From: Flammeovirga sp. SJP92
GTDB taxonomy: Bacteria; Bacteroidota; Bacteroidia; Cytophagales; Flammeovirgaceae
NCBI RefSeq assembly: GCF_001583495.1
Contig: NZ_LQAQ01000120.1
Location: forward strand, 1 to 64,000
DNA length: 64,000 bases
Direction: 5' to 3'
A program made the translations under genes and the position numbers. The notes beneath the pieces are model-generated. The model did no database searches, had not been told where the DNA came from, and worked only from the letters and a program-made list of their open reading frames with translations. Below are positions 42,501 through 54,850 of this stretch, in pieces; within the stretch, counting starts at the first letter, position 1, and each line of letters starts with the position of its first letter.

Positions 42501-43645
42501 GAGAAACATTAATGCTAAGTGTGGAAGATACCGGAAGAGGAATTTCAGCGGAAAACCAGAAAAACATTTTTAAGCGTTTCTATCAATCAGACAATAAAGA
42601 TGTTTATACCGCAGGGTCAGGTATTGGTCTCGAACTTTCTAAAATGATCATTGATTTACACGGAGGGTCTGTTGTGGTTGATAGTGAAATTGGGAAAGGG
42701 ACAAAGTTTACGATTGAATTACCTATCAATGTGAAAGTGCAGGAGCAGTTAAGCGATATTAAGGTTGAAGAAACCATCAAGGAGGAATCGCATGAACAAC
42801 GTCAGAGAACTTTGAATGAGATGGTAGATATTTCTTTCTTGACCAAAGGGAGTAATTCCAAAAACAGTTTGATATATTATGTAGAGGACAATGTGGATTT
42901 GAGAAATTTTGTTTCCAATATTCTTTCTCAACATTATAAAGTAAAAACATTTGACCATGGACAAGCTTGTGTAGATGCCTTAGGAAGTGAATGGCCTGAT
43001 CTGATTTTAAGTGATATTCTAATGCCAGTGATGAACGGTTTAGAGCTTTGTGAAATCGTTAAGGGAAATGTAAAGACCAGTCATTTGCCAATTGTTTTGC
43101 TGACGTCCAAGTCTTCAAGTGATGAAAAAATAGAAGGAATGAATGTGGGAGCGGACGCCTACTTGACAAAGCCTTTTGAAATTAAACAGGTGGTAGCCAC
43201 AATTGAGAATATTTTGAAGAGTAGAAAAGTGCTTCAAGACAGGTTCCAAATGGAAGTGCCTTTGCCTATTAAAAAGAAAGAACTCTCAGATGCCGATCAG
43301 AAGTTTATAGAAGATTTTACTAACCTTCTTAATGAAAACCTTTCCAATGAAAATATAGACCTTCAGGAGTTCTCCAAGGAGCTATTGATGAGTCGAAGTC
43401 AATTCTTCAGAAGAATAAAGAGTATCACCAACTCTACACCTAATGATATAATAAGAACTTTCAAATTAAAGAAAGCGGCAGAACTGCTATTGATTAAAGA
43501 AAATACCGTTAATGATGTGGTAATCATGACAGGCTTCAAAAATAGAACACATTTCAGTAAATTATTCAAAGATCATTTTGGAGTCAGTCCAGGTAAATAT
43601 GCAAGTGAAGCCAATGAGAAAATAAATAAAAACACTCCATCTTAG
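39518..43645 (+). CDS. Hybrid two-component system sensor (HTCS) of the PUL
   Basis: 1375 residues in one chain. Signal region, two seven-bladed propellers of Reg_prop repeats (LLWVGTFKGLNVYDG, NIWLAGLEALYKF, RLWIATNKGINQFDP), a Y_Y_Y domain (YRLLPKEKNWSS), one TM helix (about 810-830), HisKA with H859 (ISHEFRTPLTL), HATPase_c (NLLNNAFKF, DTGRGIS), receiver with D1166 (LILSDILMPVMNG) and an AraC-type HTH (TPNDIIRTFKLKKAAELLL). HTCS proteins bind a breakdown oligosaccharide in the periplasm and activate the nearby susCD-type genes, which fits the carrageenan-type genes downstream. Confidence 0.95.
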   Translation: MHYQVHFFNTIQYRCLLFLFCFLNSLSLWGSNVEINITKQLTYKEGLSHFGVTSLEVDKNGLLWVGTFKGLNVYDGYEFKSYYYQDTPSLLSNRITALHKDKNNNILIGTEKGLALYRENLDRFDSLFLTEEVIKRNESTSITDIVETQQYVVCNISNGWLIVVEKENYTIVGEFHPLPENRNNFKAFHISEFVEDQILIASNRGLLTYDLQKKTYRNNSFQQFNYCVDVAFDGHKTIYALSYTDVFIFQYDSVTNRVNHVTTILKDEYFSRVEIGLNGELWLLKNNNSIALITEPNYHKNIYQNIVYYNFMNDFTRLSSITFGKHGGWIGSFNQGIFQFKTDKPFFQYTGLKEKYKEYKSSQVINIVPFSSHQVYVTLNVNDNKLFDLNDLSIKNIKHPKINNQLISKVLIDRHNSVWGGSKRKGIFRKKNINAEWQQLKIKGDPDFIIEGAQTFVEDGNGDIWLAGLEALYKFCLDKNGKILKVDKLGQLDDLEYDTNLLINVMYYDELENCIWIGTNGNGLYKVALNKSHTLAVEDCCKVKMSEACPLEGSIITCIKRLPNKELWVGVLEGGISKVVKEGEGYCFETFTEEDGLDDNDVMTFEFDIFNRLWIATNKGINQFDPATKTFVNYTTSDGIVPASFEVVSTKLENGLMVFGGNNGLCYFDPNQISTKIDEPELLFGELRIHNKKITVNSGEEAVLSKVLNETEEITLEHDQNSFSFELISLHYENANTYGLRYRLLPKEKNWSSTTSNNKIASYNLLPAGEYTFEVQASNSKNEWSESRKIKINICEAWWKTFWAKVVYLCLFLIGIAIIMVVIIRIKSLSYRLKLENLEKNRLKDLDAARLKLFMNISHEFRTPLTLINGPIALLKNMFENNQDAFEHIDLVQRQSKKMLQLVDQVHEIRKADQNLLKLKKKNFDFTHFITDVKKDFDQLAEKSKKTLKLIGTDHQLMVDADKGKLEIVINNLLNNAFKFTETEDTITISYDCKGETLMLSVEDTGRGISAENQKNIFKRFYQSDNKDVYTAGSGIGLELSKMIIDLHGGSVVVDSEIGKGTKFTIELPINVKVQEQLSDIKVEETIKEESHEQRQRTLNEMVDISFLTKGSNSKNSLIYYVEDNVDLRNFVSNILSQHYKVKTFDHGQACVDALGSEWPDLILSDILMPVMNGLELCEIVKGNVKTSHLPIVLLTSKSSSDEKIEGMNVGADAYLTKPFEIKQVVATIENILKSRKVLQDRFQMEVPLPIKKKELSDADQKFIEDFTNLLNENLSNENIDLQEFSKELLMSRSQFFRRIKSITNSTPNDIIRTFKLKKAAELLLIKENTVNDVVIMTGFKNRTHFSKLFKDHFGVSPGKYASEANEKINKNTPS

Positions 43646-43973
43646 GGGCAGTCCTAAGTTACTGCTCAACTCCCCATAAAAATCAATGTCTTTTTTAGTG
43701 TCATAGATGTAAAACTACGTGTTTGATACCTTCAGGGTGGTTTTGAGACGCAAAATGACACTGAAAACAACAAAATTGATACGCCTTCAAATCAATATTC
43801 ATGGAATAAGTGTGAATTTTACGATGTCAACAATGGACAATTAATCTATCGCAAATACAATTATCTATTGGACATTTTTTTACACTATATGTACCTGTTA
43901 TAATACTACGCTTGGTACAGTTTGAAATGAATTATTAACGACTCTCTTGATTGAGAATTTAATTATCTGACTT
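43646..43973. other. Intergenic region with TTTTACACT motif before the AraC gene
   Basis: 328 bases without a gene. TTTTACACT lies at 43878-43886. TGGACAATTAA at 43835-43845 also occurs at 6741-6751, about 13 bases before the phosphoesterase start. ATCTAT occurs at 43844 and 43863 in direct orientation. The meaning of these short matches is uncertain. Confidence 0.45.
43878..43886 (+). promoter_or_regulatory. TTTTACACT motif upstream of PUL AraC gene
   Basis: A seven-T run followed by ACACT, 88 bases before the AraC start. Same nonamer as at the ADH, P450, sulfatase and HTCS regions. Confidence 0.35.
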
Positions 43974-44813
43974 ATGAAATTGGTTTTTAAAGACACTGAA
44001 TCGAAAGAAAATAAGGCTATCACAGTTTCCCAAAAAACGACACCTTGTTACGACACGCTTTGGCACTATCATCAACAGTACGAACTTATTTTTATTCAAA
44101 AAGGAAGTGGTCTCCGCTTTGTGGGAGATGATGTATCTTCTTTTTCTGCTGGTGACCTTGTGATTGTGGGGCCTTACTTGCCACACTTGTGGCGTAATGA
44201 TGAAGGGCAAGGAGATGTAAGCATTTTGGTGATGAAGTTTGAGAAAAACTTTATGGGACAAGGGACTTTTGATAAACCTATTTTCTCGAAAATCAATGAC
44301 CTTTTAGAAAAATCAAAATTCGGAGTTTCATTCTCTAATGATCTGGGCTTGTCAATTGAAGGAGAGCTTATGGAATGCCTTGAGAAATCAACAGCGGAGC
44401 AATCTATTTATTTATTGAGTTTGTTGAATCGTTTAGCGCAAGATGGAGAGGTAAAGAAGTTGTCTACATCAGACATGAGACAGCAAGGAGATACAAGTTC
44501 AGATAGAATTGACAGAGTATTAAAATACATTTCAGATAACTATGAGAAAGATATTGATCTTCAAGAGATTGCAGATATCGCATGTTTGACATCCAATTCT
44601 TTCTGCAGGTTCTTCAAAAAAGTAACCAATAAATCTTTCAAACAATATCTTAACGAGGTAAGAATCAGAAATGCCAGCAGACTTTTGGTACAAGAGAATT
44701 ATCAAATATCAGATGTTTGCTATGAGGTAGGATTCAACTCAATTACCAACTTCAATAAGCAATTTAAAATGATCATTGGCAAGACGCCAAGAGAATTTAG
44801 AATGGCCATTTAA
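43974..44813 (+). CDS. AraC-family transcriptional regulator with cupin sensor domain
   Basis: 279 residues, paralogous to the regulator at 5246. Cupin part: HYHQQYELIFIQKGSGLRF and GDLVIVGPYLPHLWRND. Two C-terminal HTH motifs (IDLQEIADIACLTSNSFCRF and ISDVCYEVGFNSITNFNKQF) and GKTPREFR. It sits between the HTCS and the sulfatase, in the same direction as the PUL. An AraC activator also controls the carrageenan regulon of Zobellia galactanivorans, so a similar role is plausible. Together with the HTCS it gives the PUL two candidate regulators, one periplasmic-sensing and one cytoplasmic. Confidence 0.92.
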   Translation: MKLVFKDTESKENKAITVSQKTTPCYDTLWHYHQQYELIFIQKGSGLRFVGDDVSSFSAGDLVIVGPYLPHLWRNDEGQGDVSILVMKFEKNFMGQGTFDKPIFSKINDLLEKSKFGVSFSNDLGLSIEGELMECLEKSTAEQSIYLLSLLNRLAQDGEVKKLSTSDMRQQGDTSSDRIDRVLKYISDNYEKDIDLQEIADIACLTSNSFCRFFKKVTNKSFKQYLNEVRIRNASRLLVQENYQISDVCYEVGFNSITNFNKQFKMIIGKTPREFRMAI

Positions 44814-44889
44814 GAGGATAATTTAGTAGGGTAATTTTGAGTAACCTTTGGCTAAATATAACGAAAGAATCGACGCTTATATGATATAA

Positions 44890-44898
44890 TTTTACACT
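44890..44898 (+). promoter_or_regulatory. TTTTACACT motif upstream of the PUL sulfatase
   Basis: Embedded in ATAATTTTACACTAA (44886-44900), identical over 15 bases to the HTCS-region copy. It lies 43 bases before the sulfatase start. Confidence 0.35.
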
Positions 44899-44941
44899 AA
44901 GTTCAAAGACAAAATATTTTTTACAAGCAATACCTATAGTT

Positions 44942-46348
44942 ATGAAAGGGATAGTATACCTTCTGATTTTTTTAATTCCATGTTTTCAACTTTTCGCTCA
45001 AAAAGGCAAGAACAAAGCTAAAAAACCTAATATCATTTTATTTTTTACAGATGATGGAGGGTATGCTGATTTTGGTTTCCAAGGAAGCAAAGAAATCAAG
45101 ACACCACAATTGGACAAGTTGGCTAATTCTGGTTTAGTGTTTTCACAAGGCTATGTTACGGCATCAGTTTGTGGGCCTTCAAGAGCTGGTTTAATTACAG
45201 GTCAGTACCAACAGAAGTTTGGTTATGAAGAAAATAATGTACCAGGTTATATGAGTCAGTCTTCAAAACTTTTGGATGTGGATATGGGATTGCCTACTGA
45301 TATTAAAACAATGGGTGATTACATGAAAGAATTAGGGTATGCTACAGCCTTTTATGGTAAATGGCACTTAGGAGATGCAGATAAATTCCATCCTACAAAA
45401 CGTGGTTTTGATGAATTTTATGGGTTTAGAGGTGGAGATAGAAGCTATTTTGCGTATGAGAAATTCCCTCATCCAGATAAAAGAATGGAAAGAAATCTCA
45501 ACAACTTTGAAGAGCCTAATAAATATGCCACAGATGTTTTTGCTGAAGAAACAATCAAGTTTATTGAAAAGCACAAAGATGAGCCGTTCTTTATTTTCCT
45601 TTCTTATAACGCGGTGCACACACCAATTGAAACTACAGAGGAAGATTTAGCATTATTCCCTGAGTTAGAAGGAAGAAGAAAAGAGTTGGCGGCTATGACT
45701 TGGGCAATGGACAGAGCTTCAGGAAATGTATTGCAGAAATTAGAAGAGCTAGGTTTGGACGATAATACTTTGATTGTATTTACGAATGATAATGGAGGTC
45801 CTTCTGATAAAAATGGATCTATCAATTTACCGTTAGCAGGTACAAAATCCAATCACTTAGAAGGTGGTATCAGAGTGCCATTCACTATGACATGGAAAGG
45901 TCACATCTCTAAAAAATCAAGATTTGACTTCCCTGTAAGTACGTTTGACTTGTTGCCTACTTTTTATGCTGCAGGTGGTGGTGATGTAAAAGATTTGAAA
46001 GATGTGGATGGTGTGGATTTGATGCCTTATATCAAAGGAGATAAAAAAGGAAGACCACATGAGAACCTTTTCTGGAAAAAAGAAACAAGAGCTGCTGTAA
46101 GAAGTGGAGATTGGAAATTGATCCGTTATTCTGATCGTCCAGCTGAGCTTTATAATATCGTAAAAGATGAATCAGAGTTGAATAATCTTGCTTACGAAGA
46201 AACGGATAAGGTAAAAGAACTTTTTAAACTATTGTATGATTGGGAGTTGACGTTGGAGAGACCTTTATGGCAGTTGAAGAGACAGTTTGAGAAGTACGAT
46301 AACGACAGAATGGACAAATATAAACTAGGTAATGAACAAAATAACTAA
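44942..46348 (+). CDS. S1-family formylglycine-dependent sulfatase
   Basis: 468 residues. Signal peptide ([16 protein letters not shown]), then [12 protein letters not shown] with calcium ligands D37 and D38. The FGly motif is [12 protein letters not shown], with C77 to be converted to formylglycine by an enzyme encoded elsewhere. GKWHLG and TNDNGG complete the active site. It is likely periplasmic, removing sulfate from galactan oligosaccharides; a carrageenan galactose-4-sulfate is a good guess from the GH16 and GH127 neighbours, but the subfamily cannot be set by eye. The next gene starts inside its last codons (17-base overlap), so the pair is coexpressed. Confidence 0.93.
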   Translation: MKGIVYLLIFLIPCFQLFAQKGKNKAKKPNIILFFTDDGGYADFGFQGSKEIKTPQLDKLANSGLVFSQGYVTASVCGPSRAGLITGQYQQKFGYEENNVPGYMSQSSKLLDVDMGLPTDIKTMGDYMKELGYATAFYGKWHLGDADKFHPTKRGFDEFYGFRGGDRSYFAYEKFPHPDKRMERNLNNFEEPNKYATDVFAEETIKFIEKHKDEPFFIFLSYNAVHTPIETTEEDLALFPELEGRRKELAAMTWAMDRASGNVLQKLEELGLDDNTLIVFTNDNGGPSDKNGSINLPLAGTKSNHLEGGIRVPFTMTWKGHISKKSRFDFPVSTFDLLPTFYAAGGGDVKDLKDVDGVDLMPYIKGDKKGRPHENLFWKKETRAAVRSGDWKLIRYSDRPAELYNIVKDESELNNLAYEETDKVKELFKLLYDWELTLERPLWQLKRQFEKYDNDRMDKYKLGNEQNN

Positions 46349-47834
46349 ACTAATACAGCTGTTATTTTTAGCAGCTGTATTTACAAACAACGCTTTAGCA
46401 CAAACACCCGTTTCTCATCCGGATTTAGTATGGGAAAAAGAGGAAACACATTCAGATGAATTTGACGCTTTAGATACTGATAAGTGGGAAAATGATCCCA
46501 ACGATTGGGGAGTATGGTCATGGGATCCATCATTGGCTTATGTGGAAAATAATGAGTTGAAAATCAAAATGATTCAGGAGACACATAGACGTAATACACA
46601 CTTTGGTCAGAATGAAGAATTATATTATAAATCAGGCATCATCAGAAATAACCAGACAATTACTTACGGTTATTTTGAAGCAAAAATTAAAGGAGCTGAT
46701 CGATTTCCTGGTGTATCTCCGGCTTTCTGGTTGTACAGTATCAACCAACCTGATCCAACTGAAGATGGACAGGCAAAGTACAGTGAGATTGATGTTGTGG
46801 AATTGACGCAGAAAGAGTGGGATTTCGAAAATAATGAATGGGAAGGTCCTGAAGCCATTGATATGAATTTACATGCTGTGGCAAGAGAAAATGGACAGTT
46901 AGTTCAGATCAGACCACACGGTAAACCAGACCTTGCTCAAAACAAATGGTATGCAGATTTTGATCCAAGAGATGATTATCATACCTATGGTGTATTGAGT
47001 AGAGTAGATTCAATTTTCTGGTATGTGGATGGTATAGAAAGAGGACGTAAAGAAAATTTATACTGGCACTTGCCAATGCATATCACTGTTTCAATGGGAT
47101 TGAGAAATCCATTTGTGAAATATGTAGATGGTGTACGTTATCCAGTAGCAGATTCAACTACAACTGTTGGTTTTCCTACAGAAATGGCTTGTCAATATGT
47201 AAGAGTTTGGACAGCAGTTCCACAAATTCAAGCCAATGCAAGTGATTATGAAAATGTTGAGTTTGGGAAAAATAAAGGACTGACTTTCAATAGCTATTTT
47301 GATGCAGGAAGTGGATTCAAATCAACTTCAGTCATGAATGTAGAATTGGTAGAAAAGAATGCATCTGGAGAAACGGTAAAAGTAGCCGCTTCATCACAAG
47401 CTTTGATCAACGGAAAAGCAGCAGGACAGGCTTCAGCATTTTTTAATCTTCAAGGTGTATCCAATTCAGCAGAATTAGAAGCAGGTCATTATTATGAAAT
47501 CAATGCTAGCTTCACTTCTTCAAAAGAGGAAGGAACAGTTGTAGAGCTGACGCCTATAAAAAATATTCAGATTGTGGATGAGGTGACGTCAATTGATCAA
47601 GGACTAGGAAGCAAAATAGAAATCTTCCCTAATCCGGCTTTAGCGTCAATCAAAATCAATGGTATTCAAAAAACAGCTTCCATCACAATACACAGCGTTT
47701 CAGGAAATGTAATGCTTGAAAAAGAGGTAAAACCTCAGGAAAGTATTGATATCAGCAACTGGGTGAATGGTGTTTATATCATAAAGGTTAGTCACAATAA
47801 TGTTGTAACAACGAAACGTTTTGTGAAACTATAA
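46332..47834 (+). CDS. GH16 endo-galactanase, kappa-carrageenase-like, T9SS-secreted
   Basis: 500 residues. Signal peptide ([18 protein letters not shown]), then a GH16 jelly roll: [24 protein letters not shown], and [10 protein letters not shown] with nucleophile E152, D154 and acid/base E157. [10 protein letters not shown] is the wording I associate with kappa-carrageenases (GH16_17) more than with agarases or porphyranases. The domain ends near [14 protein letters not shown] beta linker follows, and the last 75 residues ([14 protein letters not shown] to TTKRFVKL) form a type A T9SS sorting tail, so the enzyme is exported and probably cell-surface attached. Its start overlaps the sulfatase end by 17 bases. 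Confidence 0.9.
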   Translation: MNKITKLIQLLFLAAVFTNNALAQTPVSHPDLVWEKEETHSDEFDALDTDKWENDPNDWGVWSWDPSLAYVENNELKIKMIQETHRRNTHFGQNEELYYKSGIIRNNQTITYGYFEAKIKGADRFPGVSPAFWLYSINQPDPTEDGQAKYSEIDVVELTQKEWDFENNEWEGPEAIDMNLHAVARENGQLVQIRPHGKPDLAQNKWYADFDPRDDYHTYGVLSRVDSIFWYVDGIERGRKENLYWHLPMHITVSMGLRNPFVKYVDGVRYPVADSTTTVGFPTEMACQYVRVWTAVPQIQANASDYENVEFGKNKGLTFNSYFDAGSGFKSTSVMNVELVEKNASGETVKVAASSQALINGKAAGQASAFFNLQGVSNSAELEAGHYYEINASFTSSKEEGTVVELTPIKNIQIVDEVTSIDQGLGSKIEIFPNPALASIKINGIQKTASITIHSVSGNVMLEKEVKPQESIDISNWVNGVYIIKVSHNNVVTTKRFVKL

Positions 47835-47919
47835 ATGAAATAGTTTAAAACCTGCAGACTTTTATCAGATGAAGGCCAAAATCATACTTCAGGCTTACGG
47901 CTTGAATTCGATCTTCTAG

Positions 47920-51186
<3,267 letters not shown>

Positions 51187-51205
51187 TTCAAAATCAACAA
51201 TAAAT

Positions 51206-51214
51206 AGTGTAAAA
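51206..51214 (-). promoter_or_regulatory. TTTTACACT motif, minus strand, after GH2
   Basis: AGTGTAAAA on the plus strand, 20 bases past the GH2 stop. Orientation is opposite to the flanking genes, so this copy may be fortuitous. Confidence 0.2.
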
Positions 51215-51320
51215 CTAGCTAAATAAAAACCAATGTATCAAAGGTTTAATAACGGACGAAAACCTTTGAAGTACCTATGATAGATTTTGATGTAACATTT
51301 CATTTCATTTCATTGATACT

Positions 51321-51353
51321 AACTCCTGAGTAATGTTTACTCGGGAGTTTTTT
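51321..51353 (+). terminator. Rho-independent terminator after GH2
   Basis: 13-bp arms AACTCCTGAGTAA and TTACTCGGGAGTT (one G-U pair) around TGT, followed by TTTTTT. It separates the sulfatase-GH16-GH2 block from susC. Confidence 0.88.
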
Positions 51354-51721
51354 ATTGTTCTTATATATTGTAAATCAGTAATATATATTACTGTGTTTGT
51401 CGTTTACCTCCAACCAATTAGCCCTTCATCAAAAGTTAATTTAATTAAAATGAAGGGGGAAGCTTTATTGTTTTTACTGCATTTGAAGCGTTAAATTCTT
51501 TGAAAAATCAACTCAAACCTATCCAAAACTAACACCAATTTACCCTCAATCCTTAAGATGTTAAAAAAGTGTAAGTAAAGGGTAATTATTACACATAAGC
51601 TCTCTGTGGTCTTGAGTAATATTGTAATGTAAGATAGCAACGTTCGTCTACATTAATATTTTTTCAGAGAAAGTGTGCTTGCAGAAGACTCTTTCATCAT
51701 CTGTTCATTAATCATAAAGTT

Positions 51722-54700
51722 ATGTTATTCTTAAGTAAACTTAGTATGAATCGGAAAGTGATACCAAAAGCGGGTTTTATGACCTTCTTCTTAATGATTT
51801 TTTATACAACTATTTCTCTTGCTCAAGAAGTTGTTGTAGCAGGCCAAGTATTGGATCAAGGAGAACCATTACCTGGTGTGAATGTTATAGTGAAAGGTAC
51901 AACGAAAGGTACAGTTACTGATTTTGATGGTAAGTTCAGTATCAATGTATTAAAAGAAGATGTTTTAGTTTTCAATTACATCGGATATGTGCCTCAAGAG
52001 CATGAAGTAGGAACAACTACAACTTTTAATATTGATTTAAAACAAGATCTTGAGTTATTAGATGAGATCGTAGTTGTAGGTTATGGTGTTCAAAAGAAAA
52101 AGGAAGTTACAGGTGCTGTAAACAACGTAGGATCTGAAGCTTTAGAGAAGATGCCTACTCCAGATTTAGGAACAGCATTACAAGGACAAGTGGCAGGTGT
52201 AAACGTACAAGCATCAAGTGGTGCTCCAGGTGCTCCAGCTAACATCCAAATTAGAGGTGTAGGTTCACTTTCAGGTGCTACAGAGCCTTTATACGTAGTG
52301 GATGGTATTCCTTACCAAAACAACCCAAATATTGCTCCTTCTCAAATTAAATCAGTTGATATCCTTAAAGATGGTGCATCAGCAGCGATTTACGGTGTAA
52401 GAGCATCAAACGGTGTAATCTTGATCACAACAAAAACGGGTGATCCAGGAAAAGTAAAAGTAGATTTTACAGCTTGGGGTGGTTTCCAAAATATTACTTC
52501 AGGTACTCCATTAATGGATACACACCAGCAGTTCTACTATGATCAATTAAGATCAGACGCAACAGGTATTCCTTCATCTGTACTTGCAACAAACCCAAGA
52601 GCTTTAGAAAATAATACAGACTTTATTGGAGCAATTCAAAATGATAATGCTGCAATTCAGAACTACGAATTAAACGTTTCTTCAGGTAAAGGTGATTTAT
52701 TGTTGAATGCTAACGTGAACTACTTCAACCAAGAGGGTGTCATCATCAACTCAGGTTTTGATCGATTGGCTACTCGTTTAACGGGATCAATGAACAAGAA
52801 GAAATTCAAAATGTTTGCTTCGGTTGGTTTCCAAAATGAAAACAGAAGAAGAGAGCCATGGGCAATCTATGAGCAAGCAATGCGTCAAATGCCATGGAAC
52901 ACTCCTTTAGAGGATCTACCAACAAACGGTGATGTGATTCAGATTCCAGACCAAAATGAAATTACTTATAGTTACTTATCTGGTATTATGTCAAATACTG
53001 ACCTTCAAAATACCAAAAGATTCAACTTTGCATTCAATGCTTCTTACGAGATCTTGGAAGACTTAACTTTCCAAGTAAGAGCAGGTAGTAACTTCTTAAA
53101 CTCAACTAGAAATCGTTTCCAACCAAAATATACTATTATTGATGCGAACGGAAATTATAACCCAACAGCATCAAGACCACAAGCAAGATCAAATGAGGAT
53201 TACGTATGGGATGAAAGATATACTTTAGAAAATATTTTGACTTATAACAAGTCGATCGGTAAGCACAACTTAAACTTTACAGGTTCATACTCATTTGAGC
53301 AATACACTAACAGAACTACTGGTCTTTTAATGTCATTTGCAGAAAATGGTAACAACGAAGTGAAAGTACCTGGTGCGGCAGTATCTATCTCAAATCCAAC
53401 AGGTCATATTTATGAAACAGCGCTGATTGGTATGATGGGTAGATTGCAATATAGCTATGACAGTAAATACTTGCTTTCTGTTTCACTAAGAAGAGACGGT
53501 ACTTCACAGTTCAATCCTGATAACAGATTTGATGTATTCCCAGGTGTTTCATTAGGTTGGAACGTGGACAGAGAGAACTTCTGGAATGTAGATTTCATCA
53601 GCGGTTTAAAAGTAAGAGCTTCTTATGCTGAACTAGGTAACAACAGAGTAGGTGCTAACCCATACATTGCTTCTCCAGTAATTGAGCAAGGTGTGAACTA
53701 CTTATACGGTTACAGCAAAGACTTAACACCAGGTCTTACTCAAAGAAGATTTGCCAACCCTAATATCTCATGGGAAACTTCAGTGGCACAAAACATCGGT
53801 ATTGACGTAACAATGTGGAATGACAGAATCCAGTTTACTGCTGACGTTTATAAAAACGAGAAGCGTGACATGATCTTAGGTCAGCAACTTCCATTGTCTG
53901 CAGGTGTGAATTTGACAAGAGAAGGCGGTGAGATTTCTTCTTACAGAACTTACACATTGAATGCTGGTGACATGACAAACACAGGTCTTGAATTAGCATT
54001 GAACTACAAGAACCAAACAGAGTATGGCTTATCATACAATATTGGTGTGACATTCACGAAGAACAAAAACGTTGTAAATAACTTGAATGGAGTATCAAGA
54101 GGTTATGCAGGTGGTCGTCCATCATTGACAAACAACTCAATGGATTACACTACTTTCATGGCAGAAGGATATGAGGCTGGTGCTTTCTTCTTAGTTCAGA
54201 CTGATGGAATCATCAAAACAGAAGAAGAATTGAAGCATTACCAAGAAAATGTGAACCCAAGTGCTCGTTTAGGTGATGTAAGATACATTGATCAAGATGG
54301 TGACGGTGAAATTACAGACAACGATAGAGTTTATGCTGGATCAGGTATGCCAGACTTCGAATCAGGTATTGTAGCAACAGTAGCTTACAAAGGCTTTGAT
54401 TTCTTCATCCAAGGTTACTACTCATACGGTGCTGAAATTCTTAACGGATCAAAATTATATGCTTACTCAGAAAGTAGACATTCAGACCTAGTAGGAATGT
54501 GGAGCCCTCAAAACCCTACTTCTGATATTCCATTAGTAACTTATAATCAAAGTGAAAACGTAAGAGCTTACTCTGATCTATGGTTAGAAGATGGTACTTA
54601 CTTCAGAATCAGAACAATCACTTTAGGATATGATTTGGGTAGATTGATCAGCGAAAAATCAGGAATTGCTAAAGCAAGAGTATACGTGTCAGCAGTGAAC

Positions 54701-54832
54701 CCATTCACTTTCACAAAGTACACTGGTTACGATCCTGAAGTTGGTGGAGAAGGAATCTCAATGAGAGGTGTTGACAGAGGTAACTACCCTGTATCAAGAC
54801 AATTCTTAATTGGTGCTCAACTTAGTTTTTAA
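51722..54832 (+). CDS. SusC-like TonB-dependent outer-membrane transporter
   Basis: 1036 residues. Signal peptide (FFLMIFYTTISLAQ), a carboxypeptidase-D-like domain (VAGQVLDQGEPLPGVNVIVKG), a TonB-box region (LDEIVVVGYG), plug domain (GQVAGVNVQ, QIRGVGSLSG, YVVDGIP, GASAAIYGVRASNGVILITTK) and a beta barrel ending in QFLIGAQLSF. It carries oligosaccharides through the outer membrane with SusD as lid. The start may be the second ATG at 51746. It is 18 bases from the susD-like gene, which makes a shared transcript very likely. Confidence 0.96.
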   Translation: MLFLSKLSMNRKVIPKAGFMTFFLMIFYTTISLAQEVVVAGQVLDQGEPLPGVNVIVKGTTKGTVTDFDGKFSINVLKEDVLVFNYIGYVPQEHEVGTTTTFNIDLKQDLELLDEIVVVGYGVQKKKEVTGAVNNVGSEALEKMPTPDLGTALQGQVAGVNVQASSGAPGAPANIQIRGVGSLSGATEPLYVVDGIPYQNNPNIAPSQIKSVDILKDGASAAIYGVRASNGVILITTKTGDPGKVKVDFTAWGGFQNITSGTPLMDTHQQFYYDQLRSDATGIPSSVLATNPRALENNTDFIGAIQNDNAAIQNYELNVSSGKGDLLLNANVNYFNQEGVIINSGFDRLATRLTGSMNKKKFKMFASVGFQNENRRREPWAIYEQAMRQMPWNTPLEDLPTNGDVIQIPDQNEITYSYLSGIMSNTDLQNTKRFNFAFNASYEILEDLTFQVRAGSNFLNSTRNRFQPKYTIIDANGNYNPTASRPQARSNEDYVWDERYTLENILTYNKSIGKHNLNFTGSYSFEQYTNRTTGLLMSFAENGNNEVKVPGAAVSISNPTGHIYETALIGMMGRLQYSYDSKYLLSVSLRRDGTSQFNPDNRFDVFPGVSLGWNVDRENFWNVDFISGLKVRASYAELGNNRVGANPYIASPVIEQGVNYLYGYSKDLTPGLTQRRFANPNISWETSVAQNIGIDVTMWNDRIQFTADVYKNEKRDMILGQQLPLSAGVNLTREGGEISSYRTYTLNAGDMTNTGLELALNYKNQTEYGLSYNIGVTFTKNKNVVNNLNGVSRGYAGGRPSLTNNSMDYTTFMAEGYEAGAFFLVQTDGIIKTEEELKHYQENVNPSARLGDVRYIDQDGDGEITDNDRVYAGSGMPDFESGIVATVAYKGFDFFIQGYYSYGAEILNGSKLYAYSESRHSDLVGMWSPQNPTSDIPLVTYNQSENVRAYSDLWLEDGTYFRIRTITLGYDLGRLISEKSGIAKARVYVSAVNPFTFTKYTGYDPEVGGEGISMRGVDRGNYPVSRQFLIGAQLSF

Positions 54833-54850
54833 TTAAAAAGAAGTATTACA

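Larger units (their letters stand above)
51187..51721. other. Upstream region of susC
   Basis: 535 bases. It contains TTTTACACT on the minus strand (51206-51214), a terminator for the GH2 gene (51321-51353) and a perfect 18-bp palindrome CAGTAATATATATTACTG at 51376-51393. An AAGATAG stretch (51631) about 90 bases before susC is echoed at 58764, before the second GH16 gene. This region probably holds the HTCS- or AraC-controlled promoter of susCD. Confidence 0.5.

Noticed and set aside
43643-43660. CTTAGG/CCTAAG hairpin as terminator of the HTCS gene
   Set aside because: Short stem overlapping the stop codon, with no T-run.
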